Source: Chitinophagaceae bacterium UBA7600 (lineage in GTDB: Bacteria; Bacteroidota; Bacteroidia; Chitinophagales; Chitinophagaceae). Taken from it: a DNA stretch of 64,000 nucleotides. Numbering within the stretch: the stretch's first letter is position 1; each line of letters opens with the position of its first letter. The position numbers were made by a program, and so were the translations under genes. Positions 7,888 through 16,338 of the stretch are shown one piece after another. Location: NCBI GenBank assembly GCA_002478885.1, contig DLKC01000028.1, forward strand, positions 1-64,000, in the 5' to 3' direction. Below the pieces are notes generated by a model. That model ran no database searches, was not told the DNA's origin, and saw only the letters and a list, made by a program, of their open reading frames with translations.

Positions 7888-9819
7888 ATGGAAATATCTG
7901 CAGGACCGTTACTCAGCCGAATTAACAACCCCGATGATCTTAAAAAATTAAGCCGGGAGCAATTGCACCAGGTTTGTGATGAACTACGGCAATACATTAT
8001 CGATGTTGTGAGTGTTCATGGCGGTCATTTCGGAGCCAGTTTGGGCGTAGTAGAATTATCGGTAGCCCTGCACTATGTTTACAATACACCATATGATCAG
8101 CTTGTTTGGGACGTAGGCCACCAGGCTTATGGTCATAAAATACTTACGGGGCGCCGCGACAACTTCATGAGTAACCGCAAATACAAGGGACTCAGCGGCT
8201 TTCCAAAACGCTCAGAGAGCGAATACGACACTTTTGGGGTAGGACATTCCTCCACTTCTATTTCAGCTGCATTGGGTATGGCCATTGCCGCCAGACTAAA
8301 AAACGAAAACCGCAAATCTGTTGCTGTTATCGGTGATGGCGCTATGACAGCAGGGCTTGCGTTCGAAGCAATGAACCATGCAGGCGTTACCGATGCGGAT
8401 ATGCTCGTCATTCTTAATGACAATTGCATGAGCATCGACCCCAACGTGGGTGCTTTGAAGGAATACCTGACCGATATTACCACCTCTCATACTTATAACA
8501 AGTTTAGGGACGACGTATGGAATGTGCTTGGTAAGTTGCCCGTAGGTAAAACGTTTACCCGTGAAATGGCCAGCAAAATGGAAGCCGGACTTAAAGGAAT
8601 GGTAAGCAAGAGCAGTAATCTGTTTGAATCATTAAAACTGCGCTATTTCGGCCCTATCGATGGCCATAATATCACCAAGCTTGTTGATACGCTAAAAGAT
8701 CTGAAAGATATTCCCGGCCCTAAATTATTGCACATCATTACTGTCAAAGGTAAAGGCTATGAACTGGCTGAAAAAGACCAGACCAAGTGGCACGCACCTG
8801 GGTTGTTTGATAAAGTAACCGGTGAAATTTTCAAGAAAACTCCTGCAACAAAACCAGCACCAAAATACCAGGACGTATTTGGCAAAACCATGATCGAACT
8901 CGCTGAGATAAATGAACGGATTATGGGAATAACGCCGGCTATGCCAAGCGGCTCTTCGCTTAAATTTATGATGGAAGCAATGCCAAAACGTGCGTTGGAT
9001 GTGGGCATATGTGAGCAGCATGCCGTCACACTTAGCGCGGGCCTTGCCACACAAGGCATGAAGGTATTCTGCAATATTTACTCTTCATTCATGCAACGCG
9101 CCTACGACCAGGTGGTGCACGATGTTGCTATTCAAAAGTTGCCTGTTGTTTTTTGTCTTGATCGTGCGGGGCTTGTTGGCGAAGATGGCCCCACCCACCA
9201 TGGCGCTTACGACATTCCTTTTTTCCGCTGCATACCCGATATGATCATCAGTGCACCCATGAACGAACAGGAACTTAGAAACCTGATGTTCACCGCGCAA
9301 CTGGAAAAAATAAAGCATCCTTTTGTCATCCGCTATCCACGCGGCGAGGGCGTAATGCCCGAATGGCAAACGCCTTTCGCAGAAATCGAAATAGGCAAAG
9401 GCAGGAAAATAAAAGACGGGAAAGATGTGGCCATCCTAAGCTTTGGTCATCCGGGCAATTTTGTAACAGCAGCAATTCGCGAATTGAGAACCGAAGGCAT
9501 CGACCCGGCTCACTATGATATGCGTTTTGTAAAGCCGATCGACGAAGCAATGCTTCACGAAGTGTATGGTAAATACAACATGATTATCACAGTGGAAGAT
9601 GGAACCATCGTTGGCGGTTTTGGGAGCGCTGTGCTCGAGTTTATGAATAGCAACAATTATTCAGCCGATGTAAAAATGCTCGGTATACCCGATCGGATTG
9701 TGGAGCACGGTACGTTGAAAGAACTGCATCGCGAATGCGGCTACGATGCACAGGCAATATCCGATGCGGTGCGTATCATAATAAAAGAAAAAACACAGCA
9801 TTTTACCATCGCAGGATAA
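7888..9819 (+). CDS. dxs: 1-deoxy-D-xylulose-5-phosphate synthase
   Basis: This thiamine-diphosphate enzyme joins pyruvate and glyceraldehyde 3-phosphate in the first step of the MEP isoprenoid pathway. The full-length protein has 643 residues. Visible features are GVGHSSTSIS, the cofactor motif GDGAMTAG (149-156) followed by LNDNCMSIDPN, the FGPIDGHN segment, the central transketolase domain with ICEQHAVTLSAGLA and DRAGLVGEDGPTHHG, and a C-terminal domain ending near residue 640. The start gives a normal N terminus. It is divergent from the lytS gene and ends in a strong terminator. Confidence 0.97.
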   Translation: MEISAGPLLSRINNPDDLKKLSREQLHQVCDELRQYIIDVVSVHGGHFGASLGVVELSVALHYVYNTPYDQLVWDVGHQAYGHKILTGRRDNFMSNRKYKGLSGFPKRSESEYDTFGVGHSSTSISAALGMAIAARLKNENRKSVAVIGDGAMTAGLAFEAMNHAGVTDADMLVILNDNCMSIDPNVGALKEYLTDITTSHTYNKFRDDVWNVLGKLPVGKTFTREMASKMEAGLKGMVSKSSNLFESLKLRYFGPIDGHNITKLVDTLKDLKDIPGPKLLHIITVKGKGYELAEKDQTKWHAPGLFDKVTGEIFKKTPATKPAPKYQDVFGKTMIELAEINERIMGITPAMPSGSSLKFMMEAMPKRALDVGICEQHAVTLSAGLATQGMKVFCNIYSSFMQRAYDQVVHDVAIQKLPVVFCLDRAGLVGEDGPTHHGAYDIPFFRCIPDMIISAPMNEQELRNLMFTAQLEKIKHPFVIRYPRGEGVMPEWQTPFAEIEIGKGRKIKDGKDVAILSFGHPGNFVTAAIRELRTEGIDPAHYDMRFVKPIDEAMLHEVYGKYNMIITVEDGTIVGGFGSAVLEFMNSNNYSADVKMLGIPDRIVEHGTLKELHRECGYDAQAISDAVRIIIKEKTQHFTIAG

Positions 9820-9840
9820 AAATGCAAGCCAAATATGCCT

Positions 9841-9870
9841 ACAGCAATACTGAAAGTATTGCTGTTTTTA
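9841..9870 (+). terminator. Terminator of dxs
   Basis: An 11-bp perfect stem ACAGCAATACT/AGTATTGCTGT with a 3-nt GAA loop is followed by TTTTATTTT. It lies 21 bases after the dxs stop codon. Confidence 0.9.
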
Positions 9871-9874
9871 TTTT

Positions 9875-10085
9875 GAGCCAGGCAGTGGTATGTACATGTG
9901 GCTCCTGTTGCGTCGCACACTTGTGCTTTGGAGCCACAGGCAACAAATTTTAAGTCTCAAAACGATTAGCGCCCGGAGCACTAAAGCGTTGATGAATAGT
10001 CTTGCAGCTAATAGTTGATCGCTGTATTGCAGTACAAGTGAGTGACACAACGAAGATGCAGCTTGTACAACTGCCCGTACCCAAA
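9875..10085. repeat. Full paired repeat element, A arm left and B arm right (copy 3)
   Basis: The left A core TTGCGTCGCACACTTGTGC is at 9908-9926 with outer arm GAGCCAGGC from 9875. The right B core GTACAAGTGAGTGACACAA is at 10032-10050, followed by CGAAGATGCAG and an outer end AAAGC. The two arms are inverted and enclose about 105 bases. The element fills most of the dxs-mutL gap (9820-10199), and I see no gene there. Confidence 0.85.
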
Positions 10086-10199
10086 GCTAAAAACGCTGTG
10101 TGGAAAAGTAGTTTTCCATTCAAACGCCTTGTGAACAAAGCGGGAATGAGCTCAGCATTTCTTTTCCTATTTTTACCGACTTAAACTAAGGGAGAAAAA

Positions 10200-12059
10200 G
10201 TGGCGGACATTATTCAATTATTGCCCGATAATATTGCCAACCAGATTGCGGCAGGTGAAGTAATACAGCGGCCGGCGAGTGCGGTAAAAGAGCTGCTTGA
10301 AAATGCGGTTGATGCTGGCGCTACCCATATCCAGCTTATCGTTGCAGATGCCGGCAAACAACTGGTGCAGGTAATCGATAACGGCAAGGGTATGAGCGAA
10401 TCCGATGCCCGTATGAGTTTTGAGCGGCATGCGACAAGTAAGATCAAAGGGATCGACGACTTGTTTCATATAAAAACTATGGGTTTTCGGGGAGAGGCGC
10501 TGGCATCCATTGCTGCGGTTGCACAAGTGGAATTAAGGTCTCGCCGTGCTGAAGATGAACTCGGAACTTTTATTGAAATTGAAAAAAGCGTTGTAGTAAA
10601 GCAGGAGCCATGCGCATCCGCCACCGGTACAAGCATCAGCATGAAAAATCTTTTTTTCAATGTGCCTGCAAGAAGAAACTTTTTGAAAAGTAATCCTGTT
10701 GAGTTACGTCATATCGTCGATGAATTTATTAGGGTGGCGTTATCATTCCCCGACATATTTTTTTCGCTTTCCAGTAATGGCCAGGAAGTATTTCATCTTG
10801 AACCCGGTTCACTAAAACAAAGATTGTTACAGGTGCTTGGCAACCAGTATTCCACAAAACTGGTAAATGTAAAAGAGGAAACAGATTACATGAATATTTA
10901 TGGGTTTGTGGGCAAGCCCGACACTGCTCGTAAAACAAGAGGTGATCAGTATTTTTTTGTCAACAACCGGTTTATCCGAAGCGCTTATCTGAATCATGCG
11001 GTGATGAGTGCTTTTGACGAGATGATAAGCAAAGACAGTTTTCCGTTATATGCTTTGTTCATCGATCTTGATCCTTCGCAGGTTGATATTAACGTGCATC
11101 CTACCAAGCAGGAAATAAAATTTGAAGACGAAAAAATTATTTATGCTTTTGTACAGGCCGCCGTTAAACATTCGCTGGCGCAGTTCAGCATTGCGCCTTC
11201 GCTCGATTTTTCTTTGAATGCAGAAATACAACAACTCGACGCAGTAAATAAACCTGCTACCACGGGCAGCATCGATTCCGTTGCGTCATCTTCTCTCTTT
11301 AAAACATTCACACAAAAGAACCAGGCACATAAAATTGATCCAGATGAAAAGAGCGAACTAAGGCACTGGAAAGAATTTTTTACTTCATCATCGCCATCTT
11401 CCACCGATCTTCAGCAACCGCAAAAAGGCGTAAGCGACGATAATTTTTTTATCACCGGCCGACCTTTTCGAGATGTAATATGGAATGCTGAATCAGCGCT
11501 GCCATTGATGCAAATTCACAATACTTACATTATAGCAACAACTGAGAATGGTTTCCTGCTCGTGCATCAGCAACTGGCGCATGAACGTATTCTATACGAT
11601 CGGTATAGCGCTGCTGCACATGGAAAAAAAATGGCTGCACAGCGTAGTCTCTTTCCTGTAACTGTAGAACTCACCGCACAGGATTCCGTGCTGCTGCTTG
11701 AGTTACTTCCCGACCTGCTCGATCTTGGCTATCTTGTTGAGCCCTTTGGCAGCAATACTTTCGTAGTGCAAGGCACACCCGCCGATGTACTGCAAGGCAA
11801 TGAAAAACATGCCATCGATCTTTTGCTCGAGCAATACAAGCACTTTAGCAGCGACATAAAATTCAGCAGGAGGGAAAGACTAGTACGCTGTCTTGCCCGA
11901 CAGCAAAGCATTAGAGGCGGGCAATCATTATCTGCAAAAGAGATGAATGTGCTGCTCGAAGAATTGTTTGCATGCACTGCATCCAACGTTACGCCGGGAG
12001 GCAATCCTACCTACATCGAATTTAAACAGGATTATCTCGAACGCATGTTTGGGCGATAA
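10200..12059 (+). CDS. mutL: DNA mismatch repair protein MutL
   Basis: This 619-residue protein links MutS mismatch recognition to strand excision. The N-terminal GHKL ATPase domain is intact: ENAVDAGAT, DNGKGM and TMGFRGEALASI, then the NVPARRNFLKS loop and VNNRFIRS. A poorly conserved linker (about 340-410) precedes the C-terminal dimerisation domain. There the endonuclease motif DQHAxxExxxxE reads HQQLAHERILYD, and the CPHGRP element reads TPGGNP, so nicking activity is doubtful. The start is GTG at 10200, supported by the Shine-Dalgarno AAGGGAG at 10188-10194, which is unusual for this group. Confidence 0.95.
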   Translation: MADIIQLLPDNIANQIAAGEVIQRPASAVKELLENAVDAGATHIQLIVADAGKQLVQVIDNGKGMSESDARMSFERHATSKIKGIDDLFHIKTMGFRGEALASIAAVAQVELRSRRAEDELGTFIEIEKSVVVKQEPCASATGTSISMKNLFFNVPARRNFLKSNPVELRHIVDEFIRVALSFPDIFFSLSSNGQEVFHLEPGSLKQRLLQVLGNQYSTKLVNVKEETDYMNIYGFVGKPDTARKTRGDQYFFVNNRFIRSAYLNHAVMSAFDEMISKDSFPLYALFIDLDPSQVDINVHPTKQEIKFEDEKIIYAFVQAAVKHSLAQFSIAPSLDFSLNAEIQQLDAVNKPATTGSIDSVASSSLFKTFTQKNQAHKIDPDEKSELRHWKEFFTSSSPSSTDLQQPQKGVSDDNFFITGRPFRDVIWNAESALPLMQIHNTYIIATTENGFLLVHQQLAHERILYDRYSAAAHGKKMAAQRSLFPVTVELTAQDSVLLLELLPDLLDLGYLVEPFGSNTFVVQGTPADVLQGNEKHAIDLLLEQYKHFSSDIKFSRRERLVRCLARQQSIRGGQSLSAKEMNVLLEELFACTASNVTPGGNPTYIEFKQDYLERMFGR

Positions 12060-12073
12060 TTTGTTCCTTGCTT

Positions 12074-12113
12074 CTGTTTTTATGGCATCATCCGTTGCGT
12101 CGCAGTCTTGTAC
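12074..12113 (+). repeat. Intergenic repeat, single A-type arm (copy 4)
   Basis: The core TTGCGTCGCAGTCTTGTAC is at 12095-12113, preceded by TTTTTATGGCATCATCC, a near-consensus inner arm. It begins 15 bases after the mutL stop. The downstream gene's frame stays open back into it (12108), giving a false N-terminal extension. Confidence 0.8.
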
Positions 12114-12194
12114 GTTCTTCAATGCTGTGCGGCTATTATTCTTATATTCGAAATCGCATCGCCTGTGCGTGCCTCAATAACAATTCATCCCACT

Positions 12195-13622
12195 ATGTAC
12201 AGGAATATTATAATTGTTACAGCTCTTATATTTAATGCTGCGGCGTATGCGCAATATCCTGTTCGCTTTCCTCTTAAAATAAGTAAGGATAAACGCTATT
12301 TGGTTGACCAGGCCAATAAGCCCTTTCCCATTCTTGGCCGCACTGCCTGGTTTATTATAACACAGTCTGACAGCGGGTATGAAAAATTTCTTTACAATAC
12401 CATTGAGCATGGCTACAATTCCATCGAGATGGCCGCAATTGTGCATTGGCCAATGGGCAATCACGCACCGTATGACGCCAATGGTGATGCCCCCTTTTTA
12501 CGAAGGCTGAATGGTGCCGATTGGGATGGGGAACTTACTTACACCGATATTAAAAACGAATCGCCCAATCTGTTGACTCCCAACGAGAATTACTGGAAAC
12601 ATGTTGATGAATTCCTGGCATACTGCGAAATCAAGGGGATACTTGTTTTTATGTTTCCAGGTTATGTGCGCTATGCAGGTGGCGATCAGGGTTGGATGCA
12701 GGAACTTGTTGCAAACGGAGCAGAGAGTGTAAAACAATATGGCCAATGGATAGCGAACCGCTATAAAAAAAGGAAGAATATTGTATGGATGTTACTGGGA
12801 GATATGGGCACGTTTACTACTGAGCAAAAAAATGCAGAAGCCTCGTTGATCAAAGGGTTAAAAAGCGTAAAAAGGCAGCAGTCTGTGCAATACAGCGCTG
12901 AATCATACAGTGGACAAAACGCCGCAGATAATGTAGACTTTGGAAGTGAAATGACACTCAACGGAAGTTATACATGGGAACTAAAAGTTCCAGTGCCTTA
13001 CGTGGCACGTAAGGCTTATGCCCACAGGCCAGTAAGGCCTTCGTTTCTCCTGGAAGAACCTTACGACCAAGAAGGCCCCGATGGAAATAATTATAATCCC
13101 AATGCAACGCAACCAGTCCGCCGTTTTCAATGGTGGGGATGGTTAAGTACAACCGGTGGCTATATTTCAGGCAACGGGTATGTGTGGCAATTCATTGATC
13201 CAGTGTGGCAGCAGCATCTTAACACGCAGGCTGCGCTTGACATGAACCGCCTCAATAAATTTATCCGATCAATTGAGTGGTGGAAGTTGATTCCTTCGGG
13301 GTTAAATGGAATGCAAGAGATCATTGCTGACGAAAATAATGTTGACACATCCGCTGCGTATGTTTCTGCCGCGGCTACAAAGGATGGGTCGTTGCTTGTT
13401 GTATATATCCCGCCTGCACACAATGGAAGTGTAAGTGTTAATATGAATATGGTAAATAAGATATGTAAGGCATATTGGTTTGATCCAACCAATGGCAAAT
13501 ATATACAGGCCGAAACACTATCCTTTAATCGCGGCGTTCAATCATTTACACCGCCCGGAAAAAATAGTACAGGAGAAAATGACTGGGTACTGCTATTCAC
13601 CACTCTAAAAATAACGGGCTAA
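12195..13622 (+). CDS. Secreted DUF4038-type glycoside hydrolase (GH140/apiosidase-like)
   Basis: The protein has 475 residues with the signal peptide MYRNIIIVTALIFNAAAYAQ. It starts like DUF4038 enzymes (LKISKDKRYLVDQANKPFPILGRTAWFI) and forms a TIM barrel with NSIEMAA, NIVWMLLGDMG (a likely catalytic acidic residue) and PSFLLEEPYDQEG (second acidic cluster). A C-terminal all-beta domain follows (about 385-475) with YWFDPTNGKY, as in the collagenase-associated domain paired with DUF4038. Known relatives remove apiose from pectic rhamnogalacturonan II, but the substrate here is unproven. The frame is open upstream to 12108, but that part is a repeat arm, so ATG 12195 is preferred. Confidence 0.82.
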   Translation: MYRNIIIVTALIFNAAAYAQYPVRFPLKISKDKRYLVDQANKPFPILGRTAWFIITQSDSGYEKFLYNTIEHGYNSIEMAAIVHWPMGNHAPYDANGDAPFLRRLNGADWDGELTYTDIKNESPNLLTPNENYWKHVDEFLAYCEIKGILVFMFPGYVRYAGGDQGWMQELVANGAESVKQYGQWIANRYKKRKNIVWMLLGDMGTFTTEQKNAEASLIKGLKSVKRQQSVQYSAESYSGQNAADNVDFGSEMTLNGSYTWELKVPVPYVARKAYAHRPVRPSFLLEEPYDQEGPDGNNYNPNATQPVRRFQWWGWLSTTGGYISGNGYVWQFIDPVWQQHLNTQAALDMNRLNKFIRSIEWWKLIPSGLNGMQEIIADENNVDTSAAYVSAAATKDGSLLVVYIPPAHNGSVSVNMNMVNKICKAYWFDPTNGKYIQAETLSFNRGVQSFTPPGKNSTGENDWVLLFTTLKITG

Positions 13623-13648
13623 GAAGTGTGGCATATCTTTATTAAACC

Positions 13649-13852
13649 AGCTTTTGATTGCTATGGCATCTTCGTTGTGTCACTCTCTTGTACTGCAGCA
13701 CAGAGATCTGCAACATAGAAACCCAAAGACCGAGGGCGCTTTAGTAAAGCAAAATACCTCTCGGGTTGTCAATTTTTGCTGACTTCCGGACTAATGGCAC
13801 AAGAGTGCGACGCAACAGCTGATGCCATGAAAAACTGACGAAGGGTTCATAA
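13649..13852. repeat. Full paired repeat element, B arm left and A arm right (copy 5)
   Basis: The B core TTGTGTCACTCTCTTGTAC is at 13675-13693 behind CTATGGCATCTTCG. The A core CACAAGAGTGCGACGCAAC is at 13798-13816, followed by AGCTGATGCCATGA and GGGTTCATAAA. The centre ends with GCTGACTTCCGGACTAATGG, matching the centre of copies 11 and 14. The element fills the 13623-13875 gap, which holds no gene. Confidence 0.88.
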
Positions 13853-13876
13853 AGATTTCTTTTGTACTTAAAGAAA

Positions 13877-13907
13877 AAAAGAGCACCGGTAATTCCAATG
13901 CTCTTTT
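13877..13907 (-). terminator. Terminator of the thioredoxin-like gene
   Basis: Stem AAAAGAGCA/TGCTCTTTT, with a 13-nt loop, is followed by a T-rich run on the minus strand. It lies 20 bases after that gene's stop. Confidence 0.8.
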
Positions 13908-13927
13908 ACAAAACCAACCTTAAATTC

Positions 13928-14560
13928 CTAGAGTAAGTCTTTCAGCAAAGCCAGTATTTCTTTTTGTGTGGTAATTGTTTTATCATGCGCATACCACCTG
14001 TGCGTTTCTTCTTTTATAACTTCTGCGGCCACAGCGTTTGCTTTCATGTGATGAAACATTTCCTGCAATACCGATGGCCTCGGGCCAAAATTGAAAAGCT
14101 CTTCATTGTTATGATCGAGCGCAATAAGCTTTGGAATGCTACGGCTTTTTCCATTGGTAAGATACTGGTCCATCAACCCGAGATGCTCATCACGCAACAA
14201 CAAGCGAAGTTGTATGTTGGGATTGAGTTGCTCAAGTTTATGAAACAGAGGGATAATCTGCGCTGCATCGCCGCACCAGCCTTCAGTAAGCACGAGCCAG
14301 GTTTGAGGCGTGTGGACCGTTTGAATGAGTGCTAAAAGTTCGGGATTAATTTCAATCGACTTGTCGAGCCTGTTCATGCGCACCACATTCAATTTACTGT
14401 ATTCAAGTAAGCTTTCAGATTCATTCTTAGCTGTTGATTTACCTACGATGATAAATGCGTCAATCAACCTGCGGTATTCTTCATAGCTCATGGCGCTATC
14501 AATATAGGATTGATCTACGCTTTTTCTAAGTTTGATATTTTGTTTTACCATTGCCTGCAT
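13928..14560 (-). CDS. Thioredoxin-fold protein with an incomplete CxxC motif
   Basis: This 210-residue cytoplasmic protein has no signal peptide. After a helical N-terminal 85 residues comes a thioredoxin-like core: WLVLTEGWCGDAAQIIPLFHKL, LRLLLRDEH and RSIPKLIALDHNNEELFNFGPRP, in which IPK replaces the usual cis-proline segment. The active-site position reads WCGDA, so only one of the two thioredoxin cysteines is present, as in the Thioredoxin_9 group common in Bacteroidota. The precise role is unknown; monothiol redox or peroxide chemistry is possible. It is flanked by a terminator downstream and the NmrA gene upstream. Confidence 0.8.
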   Translation of the reverse strand: MQAMVKQNIKLRKSVDQSYIDSAMSYEEYRRLIDAFIIVGKSTAKNESESLLEYSKLNVVRMNRLDKSIEINPELLALIQTVHTPQTWLVLTEGWCGDAAQIIPLFHKLEQLNPNIQLRLLLRDEHLGLMDQYLTNGKSRSIPKLIALDHNNEELFNFGPRPSVLQEMFHHMKANAVAAEVIKEETHRWYAHDKTITTQKEILALLKDLL

Positions 14561-14707
14561 AATTCTTTTTATTAATGCCGTTGCTACAGCAACCTGCGGT
14601 AGTGTATTAGCAAAATGCTGACCAACATTTATTTCCTGCCATTCTTACATAAGAGCTCTAATGGTTATTCTTTTTATATTTAGTTGCTGGTGATTTGGTT
14701 GCACATA

Positions 14708-15607
14708 TTAATGGTTAGCAACGGCGGTTGCATTAAATACCTCGGCAAATTCGCTGGCGAAATCTGCGAGTTTTATTTTGCTTAAAGCTGGTCTGTTTTT
14801 GTAATAATCTTCGAACATATAACCAGTTCTCATTGCTGCACCCATTTCGGTATAATTTTTCGCCACCTCTTCCGGAAGTCCAGCCAGTATTGCACCTTGC
14901 AGGTTTTGGTCATCTGAGAAAACAATCCATGGTAATTGTGGTTTGCCGATGGCAGTTCCTAAGGCCGCCGATATTTCAGCGCCATTTTTTTCATCACCGG
15001 CTATGTACTTAACATTGTGGCCACTAAAAGAAAGGCCCAGTAATGCATCGACAGCAACTTCTGCTATGTCGGCCGGGTGAACGAGCACAATATTTGAGTC
15101 ACCGAAGTTGCCACCGTTAATCCCCATGTGGTTGATCATGGCAATATTTGCCAATTGGTTTTGATAAAAATAGCCAGGCCGCAGGTGAAGCACATTCACA
15201 CTCGATAGTTTGTTCAATGCTTTTTCGGCGAGGTGTAAACCACTTACAGGCCCAACACCATCCGCTTTGTCAGCGCCGATGCTGCTTAGGTTTACCACAT
15301 ATTGTATGCCGTTGGCTTCTATTGCCACTGCATAATTTTCGCCGATGCTTCCAATCCATTTTTTCCATTCGCTTGAATCCCATTTTGGTGGAACCATCGT
15401 GTAAACTGCATCCGCGCCTGCGAATGCGTTTGTAAGAAACGCAACGTCTTCTACAGAGCCAACTGCAGCTTTGGCACCAATTGCCTCAATCGCGGCTGCG
15501 TTCTCCCGTTTTGATGTAATGACTGTTACCTGGTGGCCTGCTTTGACCAAAGCTTCTGCTATTGGTTTGCTGATGTTGCCAAGTGATCCGGTGATTGTGT
15601 AGTTCAT
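14708..15607 (-). CDS. NmrA-family NAD(P)-binding protein (azoreductase/quinone-reductase-like)
   Basis: The protein has 299 residues of atypical SDR/NmrA fold. The nucleotide-binding segment is MNYTITGSLGNISKPIAEALVKAGHQVTVITS, followed by VVNLSSIGADKADGVGP and LRPGYFYQNQL, the usual substrate-pocket region. Relatives act as NAD(P)H-dependent quinone or azo reductases or as redox sensors. A MarR gene lies just upstream on the same strand. A 24-bp palindrome at 15702-15725 that matches the one before marR stands about 95 bases before this ATG, so MarR-controlled expression is likely. A single repeat arm lies between operator and gene. Confidence 0.8.
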   Translation of the reverse strand: MNYTITGSLGNISKPIAEALVKAGHQVTVITSKRENAAAIEAIGAKAAVGSVEDVAFLTNAFAGADAVYTMVPPKWDSSEWKKWIGSIGENYAVAIEANGIQYVVNLSSIGADKADGVGPVSGLHLAEKALNKLSSVNVLHLRPGYFYQNQLANIAMINHMGINGGNFGDSNIVLVHPADIAEVAVDALLGLSFSGHNVKYIAGDEKNGAEISAALGTAIGKPQLPWIVFSDDQNLQGAILAGLPEEVAKNYTEMGAAMRTGYMFEDYYKNRPALSKIKLADFASEFAEVFNATAVANH

Positions 15608-15630
15608 GTTTTGTATTTTTTAAATTTTTA

Positions 15631-15682
15631 GTTTCCAGCTTTTGTATTTCAATCAAGCTTTGCTTGCGTCGCACTCTTGTGC
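15631..15682 (+). repeat. Intergenic repeat, single A-type arm (copy 6)
   Basis: The core TTGCGTCGCACTCTTGTGC is at 15664-15682, with a diverged outer arm CCAGCTTTTG from 15635. It lies between the MarR-type operator (15702-15725) and the start of the NmrA gene (15607). Confidence 0.75.
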
Positions 15683-15701
15683 TGTAACAACAGTTGCATT
15701 G

Positions 15702-15725
15702 TTTTGTTTGTATATACAAACAAAA
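15702..15725. promoter_or_regulatory. Putative MarR operator upstream of the NmrA-family gene
   Basis: This is a perfect 24-bp palindrome centred between 15713 and 15714 with inner sequence TTTGTATATACAAA. It lies 13 bases after the marR stop and about 95 bases before the NmrA ATG. The same half-site occurs in front of marR (16191-16210), so both probably bind the encoded MarR protein. Confidence 0.7.
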
Positions 15726-15737
15726 AAGTAAAAAAAT

Positions 15738-16166
15738 TTATTTCTCTATTTTATCGGCCAGTTTATTCATGCTTTGTACTAGCCTGTAACTCTCCTCTTT
15801 ACCCAAAGCCGCAGAATAAGATGAATAAAAATCAGCGACGCATTCTTTAAGTCTAGGATGTAATTCTTTGGCTTTCGGGGTTGGATATACATTGGTCAGC
15901 TTTCCTTCCGTTGTGCGGACTACTAATTTTTTTTCTTCCAACTTTTCAATTAAACGTGTAATTGTGCTGGGCTGTAGCTGTAGTTGATCTGCCAGCGCAC
16001 CAGGTTGAATGCCGGGCTCGTCGAGCACATTCATCAGCAAGTAGCCGTGGCTGGGTGCCAGGCCCACCGGCTTCCAGCTGTCCACCGCCAGCTTTTCAAT
16101 TTTGCGTGCAAAAGCGGCCGAAGAAAAATAAAGGCATTGGTTATATCTACTTTCTGATGTTTTCAT
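15738..16166 (-). CDS. MarR-family transcriptional regulator
   Basis: The protein has 142 residues with a winged helix-turn-helix. The recognition region is GIQPGALADQLQLQPSTITRLIEKLEEKKLVVRTTEGKLTNVYPT, followed by long C-terminal dimerisation helices. MarR proteins bind palindromes as dimers and release them on binding a phenolic or redox ligand. Two near-identical palindromes, one in front of this gene and one in front of the NmrA gene, suggest autorepression plus control of the reductase. The ligand is unknown. It is divergent from ruvB. Confidence 0.92.
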   Translation of the reverse strand: MKTSESRYNQCLYFSSAAFARKIEKLAVDSWKPVGLAPSHGYLLMNVLDEPGIQPGALADQLQLQPSTITRLIEKLEEKKLVVRTTEGKLTNVYPTPKAKELHPRLKECVADFYSSYSAALGKEESYRLVQSMNKLADKIEK

Positions 16167-16190
16167 TCACGGTGCAAATATAAAAGAGTT

Positions 16191-16210
16191 TTATTTGTAT
16201 GTACAAATAA
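16191..16210. promoter_or_regulatory. Putative MarR autoregulatory operator
   Basis: Arms TTATTTGTA and TACAAATAA flank a central TG, giving TTTGTATGTACAAA, which matches the palindrome at 15702-15725 at all but one base of that core. It lies 25 bases upstream of the marR ATG, over the expected promoter. Confidence 0.65.
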
Positions 16211-16248
16211 TTTTAAAAAAATATTCAACCGCTGCCGGAAGCTGCAGA

Positions 16249-16302
16249 GTACACGCTGTGCGACGCAACGATGAAGCTATCTGTACCTGAGCCGGGCTCA
16301 TA
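16249..16302 (-). repeat. Intergenic repeat, single A-type arm (copy 7)
   Basis: The core GTACACGCTGTGCGACGCAA is at 16249-16268, followed by an outer end GAGCCGGGCTCATAA. It lies between the divergent marR and ruvB genes, upstream of both. Confidence 0.8.
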
Positions 16303-16338
16303 ATTATAATTATATTGCAGGAGAATTAAGTACGATGC

